Below, one piece after another: positions 1 through 11,177 of a stretch of 42,236 bases of DNA. The stretch is from Fonticula alba (Eukaryota; Opisthokonta; Rotosphaerida; Fonticulaceae). The notes beneath the pieces were generated by a model that did not search any database, was not told the origin of the DNA, and was given only the letters and a program-made list of their open reading frames with translations. The DNA lies in NCBI RefSeq assembly GCF_000388065.1, contig NW_009242975.1, positions 435,028 through 477,263 on the forward strand, in the 5' to 3' direction. The position numbers were made by a program, and so were the translations under genes. Positions within the stretch are counted from its first letter, which is position 1; each line of letters starts with the position of its first letter.

Positions 1-756
1 CACACAAGATTCCCCCGGCCTTGGCAGCGGTAGTTGCGGCGGCGACGCGAGGGGAGGCGACACGGCCCGGGCCGCATGATCTGCGCGTGATCCCCAATCC
101 GACACTCCAGATTCCCCCGCCTGTCGGCCGGAGTCCCCCGCTCGGCCCCCCTCCCCGCTCCTCTCACCCGGACGGGCAGCCTCGAGAGCGCCCCCCCCGC
201 CCTTCTCTCGCCCTTCTCTCGCCGTGCCTTGTCGGGGAAGGGGCGGGCGCGCGGGCGTCCCGTGGCAACTGCCAACCCTTCGCGGGTCGGAATTCCACTG
301 ACGGTCGAGATCGCCCCGGCGCAGGCTGAAGCCGGAATACCCCTTGCTCTCGCCTTCCCCCACTGGAAGGGCCCCCCGGCCGTGGCATCGGCAGGCGGGG
401 AGGCGGAGAAGACACTGCGCGCGCGCGCGCGCACGGGAATAATTGCCCGCGTCCGCCGCCGCCCCCCTTCCCTCACGCGCCCGGCCGCGCCCTTCCCAAA
501 ATGCTGTCCCCCTTTTTCGCGCACCGGGGCGGGGCGCCCGTCCCGCGAACGAAGGAGGGAGGGACGCCTTTTAACCAAGGCCCCTATCTCTCCACCTCCC
601 CCGCCCGCCCCGGTTATCTCCTCCCCACTTGCTCAGCCGAGAGGGGACACACACCCCCTCTCGCCCTCCTCCCCCCTCCCTCCCCCTCCCTCCCCCTCCC
701 CTTTTCTCCCTCCCCTTTCCCTCCTCCCCCCTCCCCCTCTCACCGACAGCGTCGCG
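1..756. other. Gene-free 5' flank with pyrimidine-rich leader
   Basis: No convincing coding exon is seen. A GC alternating run lies at about 418-431. From about 655 to 745 the + strand is almost purely C and T, ending 12 bases before the start codon of the membrane-protein gene at 757. This is probably the promoter and 5' leader of that gene. No TATA element is evident. Confidence 0.5.
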
Positions 757-2834
757 ATGACCAAGGACCCCTCGTCGGCCACCGCCAACGAGGCTCCCAT
801 GTCGCCATCGCCCCGGCTGGCGAAGGACCCGCTCTTCGCACAGCTGGCCGACTCGCCGCTGCCAGCCGGCAAGCATTCATCGGGATCGGGTCTCGCCGGC
901 AGCGGCGGGTCCACGACCCCGGCAAATGCCTCCTCGCAGGATACCCTTTCCACGGCGGCCGGGTCGATGAGCTTGACTGGCGGCGGCGGCGGCGGTACTG
1001 GTGGCGGTGGCGGCGGCGGCGGCGGCGGCACCGGCCCTGCCCACCACACGGTGCTGCCGCCATCATCGCTGTACCAGCACTCCCACAAGTGCGCACAATG
1101 TGGCTGTCACCTTTCCTCGGCGGCTGATGGCTCCGGTTCGGCGGCCGCTCTGGCCGCCAGTCCGACAAATGGCGTGGCCTCGTTGAGCGGCGGCGGCGGC
1201 GGCGGCGGCGGCGGCACCGGCGCTGGGCCCGGCCCCGGCCCCGGCACCAGCGTGCGCGATGCCGACACACAGACTCGACGCAATCAGGAGTCCGCCTCGG
1301 TATCGCACCACTTTGCCTTCCATGACCCCCACCCGCCTGAGTGGCCGGAGTACGGGTCCTTCCTGTACTACCTGCTGTACCCCTTCACCACCATCCTGGA
1401 CAGCATCACGCGCTTTGTCAACTACATCCGGTCCATGCACCGGCTGCGCAAGCTCCGCAGCCACCCACCGCCCAATGTCAAGGGCTACCAGATCGACCTG
1501 ACTTTCGAGCAGTCACGCAATGGCTCCAAGGGTACGCACTCCCCCCGCACCCGGGAGCTTGGCTCCCCCGTGTGCCATTCCCTCGCCCACCTCGCCCCCG
1601 TCCACGTCGCCTGACACTCCCTGCCCCACAGTCGACGCCAGCAGCTGGCTGCTGATCGTCATTAACGCCCTGCTGCAGGTCAGCACCATCGGCGTGGTCC
1701 TGGTGTCGGCGGTGTTCGTGGCGCTGGAGATTCGCTCGGACAAGGGGTCCGCCGGCAGCGGCCCGGATGTCGGTGGCGATGGCAGCGTCTCGGCTGTGCC
1801 GTACCTGGTGTCCATGCTGCTGATGTACTTCCTGCATGCGGCCACCGCGTCCATCGGGTACATTTGTGTCCTGCGCCGGGTGGTGCTCTATGCCTTCGTT
1901 GTGCGTGCTTGCCTGCTGCTGCGGTCTTTTCTTCTTCTTCCCTTTGCTTTTGCCCTGTGCCGCGCACCGAGGGCCTCGCCGGGGACATGTGCCGGCCCCC
2001 CTCCCCCCCCCCCCTCTCTCTTTCCCCCTGGCCGGGCCTTTGCACGCTTCCGACTTACTCCCAGCCGCGCCCGCACACTGTAGCACTGGATCCTCCTGCT
2101 CTTCTTCTTCCTGGTCAACGTCAGCCTCCTGACGGTGGTCTACTCCATCTTCATCCAGCATTATCGCCACTCGGCATCGCTGTCCTACTCGATCATTCTC
2201 TTCTTGGCCACCCTCAGTGCCATGATCCACCTGCTGGCCACACTCCAATGTACGCCCAGGCATACACGCCTGTTTCCCGCACGCACACACTCCCAACCCT
2301 CCCTCGCTGGAGCCCATCCCCGGTGCCTGGCTCCTGACATGTATTTTGCCGCGACCTATCGCCCCCCCCCCCCCTTCCTCCCCCTTGCCCGTTGAAGTCT
2401 ACCGGTTCTGGAAGAACTTGCGTGACAGCACCCTCCGCGAGACGGCCATCATCGTCAAACCCGACACGGAGCACCTCATCCGCGTGCCGGACCACCATCA
2501 TGCCCATCCATCCCACTCGCGCTACCACCCCCACCTGGACTTCGAGCATCCGGCGTCGCATCTGCACCAGCAGCCCCTGGAGGGCGATTACTTCCACCGG
2601 CATTCCGATGACCAGGAGCGCTTCCTCTTCCAGGACAACTTCTCGCACGCGCAGCTGGCCAGTGTCCATCATGCCCGGCCGGTTGAGCCGGCCGATGATC
2701 AGCGCAGCCCGTCCGGCCTGGCTGGCCTGATGTCCGACGCTCGGAAGCTGATCACCGGCCAGCTCCGGGGCGGTCGGTCCGAACACCAGCACTCGAGCTC
2801 GCATGCCTCGACCGAGGCGTACGAAATGCAATGA
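757..2834 (+). CDS. Unrecognised four-helix membrane protein
   Basis: Predicted exons are 757-1531, 1632-1900, 2084-2249 and 2398-2834, giving 548 residues. Phases agree at all three junctions and the donors are GTACGC, GTGCGT and GTACGC. The N-terminal 200 residues are low-complexity (Ser/Ala and two Gly runs) and contain a CxxCxC cluster near residue 110. An amphipathic aromatic stretch precedes four hydrophobic segments at about 264-290, 316-339, 350-373 and 381-402. The tail after residue 404 is soluble and strikingly His-rich, with 15 His between about 436 and 500. I do not recognise the family, so no function is assigned. It is probably an integral membrane protein with both long tails on the same side. 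The start at 757 is the first ATG after the pyrimidine tract; the reading frame is open further upstream but has no other supporting feature. Confidence 0.75.
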
Positions 2835-3116
2835 GACCATGGGCAGGCGGGCATGTATTTGACCATGTCACCCCCCGATCCAGCACATGCGCACTCGTCA
2901 ATAGAAAACTTGTACACTAGGGGCATGTGGTTGCCTTGTGCGAGGGAGGGAGGGGGGAGGGGGGGGGGGAGGCGTGCTTTGCTTGTTTTTGCTTTCTTTT
3001 TACCAGGGGAGGAGGGGGACTTTCTTCGCGCTCCCAAGGGCTCCGGGGAACTGGGGAGACAGATTGGAAGGGGGGGGGGGGGGGGAGTCCATGGGCAGGA
3101 CCCGTTGGCCAGCTGG

Positions 3117-3761
3117 CTACTGGCCGGGGAGATCCACCAGCAGGACGACACCACGGGCCTCGAGATCGCTGACGGTGGCGCGCAACCGGGCAATGTCCTC
3201 CTGGCTGGGCTCGGCCTGCAACAGGGGGTTCCCTCGCAGGTCGATATGCCGCAGCGCCTGGAAGGGCGAGTCGCCATCTGGCAGTGGCAGACGCACTTCA
3301 ATCTGCTCGAGGGGCACCTGGCGGAGGCGATTGTTGCGCAGATCCAGCGCTGAGGTCGCAAGGGGGCGGTGAGAACCCACGCAAGAGGGGCGAGCAGGGC
3401 CGGGCGCGGGGAGGAGAGAAAGGGCGGGCATCGAGGGCGACGTACATTGGAGCATGTCGAAGTCGCGGATGCGCGGCCCGATGTCGCGGATTCGGTTGCC
3501 ACTCAGGTCCACCGAGGTGACTGGCTTCGGGGCGGGGGCCCCCTCATCCACCTCGCTGAGGATCATGAACAGCGACACGGGCAGGCTGATCAGGTCACAA
3601 TCGGACAGGTCCAGACGGCCGGTGAGGCGCGCCTCGCGGGTGCGCGTGGCCACCAGCGCAGCACCAGCCGCCGGGGTCATGCCCGGCCGCCCGGCGGGGC
3701 GGGGCCGGCAGGCCGGCGGCGCGCTGGCCGGCGGCGGGGGCGGAGGCGGAGGGACGGTCAT
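3117..3761 (-). CDS. Short leucine-rich repeat protein, LRRC20-like
   Basis: Two exons, 3761-3446 and 3349-3117, joined by a 96-nt intron with donor GTACGT and acceptor CTCAG, give 182 residues. Splicing restores a clean repeat: the exon 1 end runs directly into LDLRNNRLRQVP. Repeats read LDLSDCDLISLP, VDLSGNRIRDI, LDLRNNRLRQVP and IDLRGNPL. The length is close to LRRC20 (about 184 residues), and the order of a short N-terminal segment, an LDLxxCxLxSxP-type first repeat and an acidic/helical C-terminus is similar. The role of LRRC20 is poorly known, probably protein binding. The first in-frame ATG is at 3761; the first 30 residues are Pro/Ala-rich. The gene converges on the membrane-protein gene, with 282 nt between stop codons. 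Confidence 0.75.
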   Translation of the reverse strand: MTVPPPPPPPPASAPPACRPRPAGRPGMTPAAGAALVATRTREARLTGRLDLSDCDLISLPVSLFMILSEVDEGAPAPKPVTSVDLSGNRIRDIGPRIRDFDMLQCTSPSMPALSLLPAPGPARPSCVGSHRPLATSALDLRNNRLRQVPLEQIEVRLPLPDGDSPFQALRHIDLRGNPLLQAEPSQEDIARLRATVSDLEARGVVLLVDLPGQ

Positions 3762-4258
3762 CGGAGATGGGACAGGGGTACGCACGCACGCACGCACGCA
3801 CTCACACAGACATGCACAGAGAGAGAGAGAGAGAGAGGAAGAGGGGGGAGGGGATACACGGGGAGGGAGGGAGATAGGCGACCAGGGAGACAGAGGGAAG
3901 GCGCTGACGGTGGAAGACAGCGGCAGAGAAAAGTGAGGTAACCCGAGTCACCCACCCAGCAGGGAGGGCGATCCCCGCGCAACCGGGGGCCCAGAAAAGG
4001 GGACAACCGAAGGACACCCCCGGCGCGGGAGGGGGCCGCCACCGATCTGCCAGCCCGCGCCCCGCATTCCCGCCCCCCACCACCCCCACTGCCGCCGCAT
4101 CGCCCCCCCCCCCTGGACGCCGGGGAGAAAGAGAGGGAGAGAGAGGGAGAGGGACGAGACCGAGAACCGGGCAGGACAATTATTCTGGCACGTGACGTGT
4201 ATTGGTGCACGCACCCACAAGGACAGGCGGGCCCGCATCTGGCCGGGGCCGGGCCACC
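3762..4258. other. Intergenic spacer with ACGC and GA microsatellites
   Basis: No coding exon is seen. The stretch holds an ACGC tandem run at about 3780-3800 and a GA run at about 3817-3837. On the minus strand, these and the GA-rich bases to about 3900 form a CT-rich leader just upstream of the LRRC20-like start. It also contains the 3' end of the RBBP5 gene. Confidence 0.5.
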
Positions 4259-5627
4259 TCAGCGCTTCTTTCGACGCTTGGAGGCGGCGGCGGCGGCGGC
4301 GGCGGCTGTGCGCTTCCCATCGGCCGGGCCACCGGCCGGGCCGCCGGCCGGCCCGCTTTCCGGGCCATCAAGCCACTCCAGCTGCAGGCAGCGCACCCCG
4401 GCAAAGCAGGGCAGTCGGACAAGGACTTGGTCATTGGGGTCCAGGGCCCCGAGGAAGCGCTCCAGCACGAAGGCATGAGGCCGGCTGGATGGGAGCGGGT
4501 CGGTGGCGGCGAAGACCGCCGCGTCATCCGTATCGATGAACTGCTCGTCATTGTACATGTCCACCTCGACGCCGTAATCCCCCGCTGGCAGGGCCAGGTA
4601 TGCCAGGGCCGCCGGCAGGAAGCCGGTGCCCAGACGTGCACGCAGCCCCGGCCCCCCGGCCGCATGGAGGACCACCCGGCTGGCGGTCAGATCCGACGCG
4701 CAGAGGGCCGCGAAGCTGGCCGGGATGTTGTCCAGCGGCGCATCGCAGGGGTCTTCGCCGACGGCCGTGGCGATGGATGCCAGGTCGAAATCCGGAACAT
4801 TGTCCACCTACCGTCGATGCCGCAGGCACGGCGGTGGAGATCAGCGTATGGAGGGTCGCCACAGGCCATGGCCGACCAGACGAGATAGGATGAGACAAGG
4901 CGAGGCCAGGTGAGAGGAGGCGAGGTGAGAGGAGGCAGGGTGAGAGGAGGCGAGGCGAGAGGCGACCACACGAGACCGGGAGAGGGAGGACAAAAAAAAG
5001 GACAATCCCCGGCCACGCAGGGTGGCAAGGGCAGCGCACCGTCTCAACATCAAGCTCAACTTCGGATGCAGACTCGGCAGCGGCGGACTCCGCGGCGCAG
5101 GCAGCCTCCAAGGTGGCCAGCAGGGGGGCCTCGCCGGCCATGGTGGCCGGAGCCGACAGGACATCACCGGCGGCGGGGAGCTTTTCCACCAAGCCCACGG
5201 CCGCCGCGGCGGCCGACGTGATGTCAATATCTATGAAGGGTCCGGTGGCATTGGCCCCGGTCCCGGCGAAGTACATGGTCCCGGCCGGCGGCAGGTCGAA
5301 CTCGTCCTCCCTCTCGATGTAGTGGACATTGCCCGGGAATTCCCGGAAGAGAGGCATGAACACGGCGAATTGCGAGGCGGCCGGGGCGGCCCAGAAGATG
5401 AGTTGTCGGGGGATGACACGCCGGGCACGCGGGATACTCGACGCCCCGATGTGCGTGGCCGCTGACGTCAGAGATATCATCACCGGCTCCGAGGGGTGCC
5501 ACTGGCAGGCACAGCGAGCAGGGGGAGGGGGAGACACAGGCGCCCACGGTGAGTTGGACGCATGGGCGGAGCGTAGGTGAAGCAGGTCTACTCAAGGGCG
5601 TGGAGCGAGGCGGGAGGCAGAGTGTGC

Positions 5628-5662
<35 letters not shown>

Positions 5663-7418
5663 AAAGGCAGGCAGGGGGGCGCACCACACAGCCATGCAGC
5701 CCATCCTTCGGGCCATGGATTTGCCGCCGGAGGAACTGCTCCATGCGATCCCACACAAAGAGACGATGCTGGTGGGTCGGGTCGGCCACCGCGCCGACCA
5801 CATGCTCCAGATCGTGGCTGAACGCGGCTGTCAGCCATTTCGAGTGATCCACCGGGTCCTGGAAGGCGTGCTGCAATTGCAACGGCTCCGCGCGGCGGGA
5901 TGCGCCTGGCTCGGGTGCCAGCAGGGCCCCGGCATTCAGATCCAGCAACCGCACCGCGCGCTGGGTGACTGCCAGCAAGCGTGATCCACTCGGAGCCACC
6001 ACCAAGTCCCGCACGGCGCCGGTGGCGCCGAGGCCCAGGGACAGGCACCGCGCCGTGCCGGTCAACGACAGGGCCAGGCTGTCGGGCTTGGACTGGGCGG
6101 CTTGTCGCGCGGCCCGCCGTGCAATCGGCCCCATGAACTCGACCATGTGCACCTGGCCCCGGCTGTCGCCCAGCAGCAGGGTCGACCCGGTCGGGTCGAA
6201 CGCCAGCGCCCCATAGCTGCGGCCACTGGCCAGGTAGATGGGCGGCGTGAGGCCGAGCTGGCCCGTGGGGAGTGTGGGGTCTGGCACAGGGCGATTGAAC
6301 ACCGGAGCGAAGGCGCCGGTGTGAACATCCACCGTGATAGGCTCGCGGCCCTGTGCTGAGATGACCACCGTGTTGCTGTGCCAAAGGGAGAGCAAGCCAC
6401 AGGACGATCCCGGCCCCGGGGATAACCGGTCGACCGGCGGCGAGGCCGAGGCCGAGGCCGAGGCCGAGGCCGAGGCAAGGGAAGCGCAGAAAGATGTCAG
6501 AGGCACAGGGCGAGTGAGGGAGCAGAGGCAGAAACCCAAACAGGGGAGGGGGACGACGCACACATCGCCCGGCTGGAAGCCGACAGCCAGCACCGGGGCG
6601 CCAACATGGATGTCCATCACCAGGCGGACAACATGCGACAGGGGGTCACAACTTGAGAGGACCGCCATGCCGTTGGGCTGCCAGGATGGCACAAGCATAC
6701 TCTGAAGCGAGCGGCCAGACTGCCCGGGGAGCGCCTCCTCATCGACGGACTCGGCTTTCTCATCCGAGTCGGCGGGCTCCTGGTCGTCGGGGCATCCGGC
6801 GGGGGCTGGGCCGGGGCCCCGGGCCGCGTCGCTCCCGGAGCCGCAGCCTGAGGGATGGCCTCGGCGCCGGGCGACACCGGCCGACTTGGAGGTGGGAACA
6901 CAGATGACGCCGGTGCGAGGCCGGGCTTGCGCACCGGCCGCACATGGCGGGTCCATCAGGGACCACACACGCACCCGGCCATCCTTCGAGCCGGACACCA
7001 GCCGCCGGCCGCGTGCCGACCAGGCAAGGCAAGAAATGTCGCACGGGCCGGCCACCGGGCGCGCGGCCCATGCGCTGAGGTCCAGCACCGCCGCGGGCTG
7101 AGTGGCGCCCGCCCGGGCCCGGGGCACCGGGGCATCCTGGACGGTCACCGGCAGCGAGCCGGCCGGAGGATCGCCACCGGCCCCAGGGTGAAGTAGCGAC
7201 ACCGCCGGCTCCAACGCATACCCATGGGCCTTCCAGCGAGCGGCGCATGTCATATTCGCCACGTCCCACAGGGCGATGACTCCGGCGTCGGCGGTGCCGG
7301 AGGCCCCGGCCGCCCCGGTGCCCACGGCCAGCAGCGACCCCTTGGGATGCAGGGCCAAGACCGCGGCCTGTGGCTCACGCCGCCGGGCCACCGGGCGCAT
7401 GAACTCCACGTAATCCAT
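4259..7418 (-). CDS. RBBP5: RBBP5/Swd1 homologue, COMPASS (H3K4 methyltransferase) WD40 subunit
   Basis: Four exons, 7418-6562, 6375-5685, 5501-5040 and 4807-4259, give 852 residues. Donors are GTGCGT, GTGCGC and GTGCGC, and all phases agree. Residues 1 to about 555 carry WD-type blades (GVIALWDV, DGRVRVWSL, HRLFVWDRM). The blade near residue 500 ends HGPKDGL and continues across intron 2 into WHPSEPV, as in RBBP5 (HGTRGEL...WHP). Exon 3 then has NVHYIEREDEFDL at about 574-586, matching the acidic ASH2L-binding segment of RBBP5/Swd1. In the family this protein scaffolds SET1/MLL methyltransferases on chromatin. It is longer than human RBBP5 (538 residues): an acidic linker interrupts the blades near 215-260 and about 180 residues follow intron 3, ending in KRRKKR, a possible nuclear signal. 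The ATG at 7418 is the first in frame. The gene could be misread as two; the conserved junction argues for one. Confidence 0.88.
4908..4970. repeat. Degenerate tandem repeat of about 15 bp in RBBP5 intron 3
   Basis: The unit is close to GGTGAGAGGAGGCGA, repeated about four times with changes. On the coding (minus) strand it gives a CT-rich tract inside intron 3 (5039-4808). It probably helps form the pyrimidine-rich interior of the intron and has no coding role. Confidence 0.6.
5632..5661. repeat. (TG)n microsatellite in RBBP5 intron 2
   Basis: About 15 copies of TG lie inside intron 2 (5684-5502). They read CA on the coding strand. Confidence 0.9.
6442..6476. repeat. (GAGGCC)n hexanucleotide repeat in RBBP5 intron 1
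   Basis: Nearly six copies of GAGGCC. The frame through it is open and reads as alternating Ser-Ala on the minus strand. The conserved blade is restored only when 6561-6376 is spliced out, so the repeat is intronic. Confidence 0.75.
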
Positions 7419-7964
7419 GGCCGGGGCTGTGGGGCTGGGTGTTAGCAGGAGTGACAAGCGTCCAGGTGGGGCGATCTCTGCGCGCAGGGCCGACGGAGGG
7501 GGGAGAGGGACAGCCCCGGCGAGGGGACGCACTTTTCAGCATGCGATGCATGGTGGCGGTCGGGTGGTTGGGGTGGCGGCGTTAGCCGGCGCACGCGCGA
7601 AGTCGCCCGCGTGTGGGGCTGGCAGCAGGGGAGGGGAAGGAGGAGGAGGAGGAGCGTCCCGTTGGGAGGGAGGGCCGAGGGGAATGGGCGAAACAGGGGA
7701 GGAGGAGGGAAGGAAAGGGAAGGGTGGGTGCGGGAGGCTGACATGGCAGATCGCCCACCCGGGGGCGGCCAGCGGGTGGGTCTCGGGCCGAAAAATGGCC
7801 CTCCAGGGCACACGGACAAGGGCCGGCAGTAACGAGATCGCGCCCGACGCGACGGCCGCCCCCGGCCGAGCCCGCTCCGTGTGAGCCACATGCACCGAGG
7901 CCGCAGGCCCGAGTTGAGTGGGGCGGTGGAGAGAGCAGGGGGCGAGCGAGGCCGAGAACTTGAG

Positions 7965-7968
<4 letters not shown>

Positions 7969-8007
<39 letters not shown>
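7969..8007. repeat. (AG)n microsatellite
   Basis: An uninterrupted AG run of about 39 bases in the divergent spacer. Confidence 0.95.
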
Positions 8008-8014
<7 letters not shown>

Positions 8015-8842
8015 CGAAGATGTTTGATGCCGGCGCGGCGCCTTGCGGCCCGCCCCCCCATGGTGTAATACGCCATTCGCGCCCGAAGGCAGGAGAACGA
8101 GAATTCGTTGGCATCTGGATAATCATGTGGCCCGGGTCTCGGGCGGGCCCTCCGCGGGTCGTTGGACCCGGCCCGGGGCCGCGGCCTGGCCGCCCGTGCG
8201 CGCCCGGCTGCACCCAGCCATGAGAGCCCGGCGCCCCGCCGTCCCCCCCCCCCCGACAGAGCGGGTGGGCGGGTGCCAGGGAGGATATTCGCGCCGGCTG
8301 CCGCTTGTGCCCCGTGTGCCCGGGCGCTAACCCGGCCCTCGGCGCCCTCGGGCGAGGGGGCGGGGCAAAGAAGCGGGGCGGCTGAAAACCGCCCCAGGGG
8401 GAACGCGGCTGGCATTCCGCAGCCGATTGCCGGACACTCCCCCCCCCCCCCCCCCAGGGGAGGGCGGGTCCGAAGAGCAAACGGCACGATGGGCGCCCAG
8501 CGGAAGCCCCCTCTCCCCCGGCCGGGGGGGGGGGGGGGGGCCAACATTGCTCCTTGGACCGGGGGTGCATTCTTTGCCTTGCCGGACCGATGGCAATCCT
8601 TTCATCGAAAGCAGCCGGAAGGCGCCAGGCCCGGAAGACCTGCCGGGGCGATAGGCTCGCCTCGCTCTTCCGCGGGTCGGCCTTTCCCCCCACTTTCAAG
8701 AGAACCCCGGCCGATTGGCACCAGGTGTCATACCTGCTCGGACAGTCCTCTTCCTCCTCCCCCCTCCCCCTGCACGTGTGCTGTGTTAACACTCGCGTTC
8801 AGTCCCCCTCCCTCCTTCCCTCCCCCTCCCCTCCCCCCCCCT

Positions 8843-8867
8843 CACACACACACACACACACACACAC
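8843..8867. repeat. (CA)n microsatellite in 5' leader
   Basis: About 12 copies of CA, some 80 nt upstream of the LMBR1-like start codon. Confidence 0.95.
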
Positions 8868-8948
8868 GCATACGTATACACGCGCATATATTTATACACA
8901 CATCTGGGAGCCTTCTCTCCAGCTTGAAAGCAAGCAAATCCCCCCACC

Positions 8949-11177
8949 ATGGCCACTGCCGGTGATATCGTTCTGACGGTGGTGACGGGTGTCTTCCTGT
9001 TGCTGATCATCGTCGCGTCGATCTTTGGCCTGGCTCACTTGCAAGACCCGCTGGAGCGCAAGGCCGCCTGGTTCCCGAAGGTGGTGTGCATCATGGCCGC
9101 GGTCACCAGCGCCGTCATGATTCTGCTGCTGCCCCTGGATGTGGCAGGCCGCAAGCCGGTGGTATGTGCACATATGCGACCACACGACCATCCTCCCCCC
9201 CCCCCCCCCCCCCCCGCCACCGTGGCCCCTTCCTGACACTCGCCTCCCCTTGGCCCGCGCACCAACAGGGCACTCCCCCCTTCATCCCGGTCTACCTGCT
9301 CACCTTGATTGCGTACGGCCTGTCGCTCTTCCTGCTGGCCTTCCTCATCCCCCTGGCCTTCCTTCACTATGATGCCCTGGAGGAGCCGGAGCACGATGTG
9401 GACACCGTGCTGAAGAATGCCTCGCAGGGGCGCTCTTCGGCCGGGGCATCCAAACAGCTCTTCCATGCGCTCAAGTGGACGCTGCCCTTCACCCTGGCCC
9501 TGGTGGCTCTTGTGGGTGGTCTTTACTACGCCTATGGCTACTCGCGGCTGCCGACCGCCTTCCTGGAGAGTGTCGGCTCGACGGTGGCCGGCCGGGCCAC
9601 TTGTGTTGCGGCCGGCGACTGCCTGGCCTGGACGCGCTTCATGTAGTACGTATCCCGGCATGGGCATGCCCGCCGGTGGGCTTGGGTCTTCTGCTTCTCC
9701 GCGCCCCATCGGGGCCCTTTTCTTTCTTTTTCTTTTTTTCTATCTTCCTCCTCCTCGCGCGATAAGCCGCCCGGGCCCCCGTTTGCCCGAATATGTCTAC
9801 CCTCCTCACACCGAAGTACTTACACCGCTGGCGGGCTCCCCTGGCAGCATCCGCATCAATCCCCTGCTCTATGGGGTGGCCATTGTCAACCTCATTGGCA
9901 TGGTCTTCCTGATGCTGTATGGCGGTGTGGGCCTGATTTGCCTGCCCCTGGACCTGCTTCGGTCCTTCATCAACCGGCCTCGGGCCATGTCCATCTCGGC
10001 TGTGGTGGATGCCCGCGCGCGACTGTACACCCGGTCGCAGGAGCTAACCACCGAGGCACAGAAGCTGCTCGCCGAGCGGGATGAACTCCGTGCCAAGGGC
10101 GGCTTCTTGAAGAATCTCACCCGCAGCGGGGCCCTGGACAGCCAGTCCCGCCGGCTGGCGGCCAAGGTCTTCGAGCTGGAGGAGCAGGCTCATAAGCTGG
10201 AAATTGCGCGCTCCATTTCCGAGGAGAGTGTCCTGGTCCAGGTGCGTGGCCCGCCCTTTACCCCGTGGTCGGGGCCAAATGCCTGGGGGGGGGGGCGGGG
10301 GGGCAGCGTGCTGGCGTCCCCCNNNNNNNNNNNNNNNNNNNNNNNNNNNNNNNNNNNNNNNNNNNNNNNNNNNNNNNNNNNNNNNNNNNNNNNNNNNNNN
10401 NNNNNNNNNNNNNNNNNNNNNNNNNNNNNNNNNNNNNNNNNNNNNNNNNNNNNNNNNNNNNNNNNNNNNNNNNNNNNNNNNNNNNNNCGCGCACACACAG
10501 CCCGCGCCTTCGTGACATCCATCTGACCGGGGGCGAAAAAAAAATGGCCCACCACCCAACAGTTCTTCAAGCTCGCCCTTTCCATCATCGGGTTCATCTT
10601 CAGCATCCTCTGGCTGCTGCATCTGGCGTTGTACTTCGCGCCGGTTACCTTCGGCATGAAGCCCGTATCGGCCTTCATGAATGCCGTCTTTGCCGGGCTC
10701 TCCAAGGTTCCCTTCCTGGGCCCGGCCTTCTACGCCATCTTCGCCTTGCATCTGCTGCTGTGCCTGGCCCATGGGTCGGTTCGGCTGGGCCGGCTGTCAT
10801 CGATCCTCGGCGCGGTGCATTCCATTCGCCCCGGGCGGACGCTGACCTCGGCGCTGCTGTTCCACTCGTGGCTCCTGGTGGCCGGGGCCCAGGCGGTCTC
10901 GCATGCCGGGGCGCGGGTGTTCGGGTCCTACGCGCGGGACACCGCCTCCGGGCGCATTGCCAACACCCAGCTGGCCAACCTCTCGGGCGGCGTGGGCCAT
11001 GGGTTCGATGCGCTCATCTGCCTGATGGGCGTCATGGCCGTGGTGACTGCCCTGCTTGCGTGCATCCTCCCGGCTCGCAAGCGCAAGAAGAAGGTCAAGC
11101 TTGTGAGCGAGAAGGAGCGCGCCCGCAACCGCCAGAAGGAGAACAACTATGAGATGCGCCAGCGCGCGGGCAAGTGA
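8949..11177 (+). CDS. LMBR1/LIMR-family multi-pass membrane protein
   Basis: Exons 8949-9161, 9269-9642, 9767-10241 and 10563-11177 give 558 residues; donors are GTATGT, GTAGTA and GTGCGT. The start sits in a good context (CCACCATGG). Family marks include FPK followed by an LLPLDVA segment at about 39-66, LPEYV opening the fourth hydrophobic block, GGVGLICLPL, then INRPRA and a coiled-coil-like stretch at about 277-350. The C-terminal half has several membrane helices and a Lys/Arg-rich end. This follows the order of the plant and amoebozoan LMBR1-like (LIMR) proteins, which are integral membrane proteins of unsettled function. LMBD1, a relative, acts in lysosomal cobalamin export. Intron 3 holds an assembly gap, but the sequence on either side joins in phase and matches the family order, so no exon is clearly missing. 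Confidence 0.83.
9195..9215. repeat. Poly-C run in intron 1 of the LMBR1-like gene
   Basis: Twenty-one consecutive C bases between donor 9162 and acceptor 9268, serving as or beside the pyrimidine tract. Confidence 0.9.
10323..10487. other. Assembly gap (165 N) in LMBR1-like intron 3
   Basis: The N run is flanked by a G-rich stretch on the left and CGCGCACACACA on the right. It probably replaces a homopolymer or microsatellite inside the intron 10242-10562. The true gap size cannot be known from the window. Confidence 0.95.

Larger units (their letters stand above)
7419..8948. other. Divergent intergenic region between RBBP5 and the LMBR1-like gene
   Basis: No coding exon is seen; the long open frames are artefacts of very high GC. 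GA-rich sequence at about 7620-7740 is a CT-rich leader on the RBBP5 strand. CT-rich sequence at about 8745-8845 plus a CA repeat leads into the LMBR1-like start. A rare AT-rich patch, ATATATTTATA at about 8887-8897, lies roughly 55 nt before the ATG at 8949 and could be a TATA-like element (weak). Runs of C near 8440-8456 and G near 8523-8540 are present. Confidence 0.5.

Noticed and set aside
4908-4970. Spaced repeats that might suggest a CRISPR array
   Set aside because: Units are adjacent and degenerate with no spacers, lie in an intron, and the genome is eukaryotic.
4259-5501. A separate two-exon gene downstream of the WD40 gene
   Set aside because: WHPSEPV at 5501 continues the last WD blade and the ASH2L-binding segment follows, exactly as in RBBP5. 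An in-phase GTGCGC donor at 5684 joins them, so it is one gene.
5480-5537. Independent start codon at 5480 or 5537
   Set aside because: The codon at 5537 is GTG, not ATG, and 5480 is an internal Met of the RBBP5 exon.
7536-8792. 418-codon open frame on the minus strand
   Set aside because: Composition follows the GA and G repeats, with no conserved motif; it lies in the divergent spacer.
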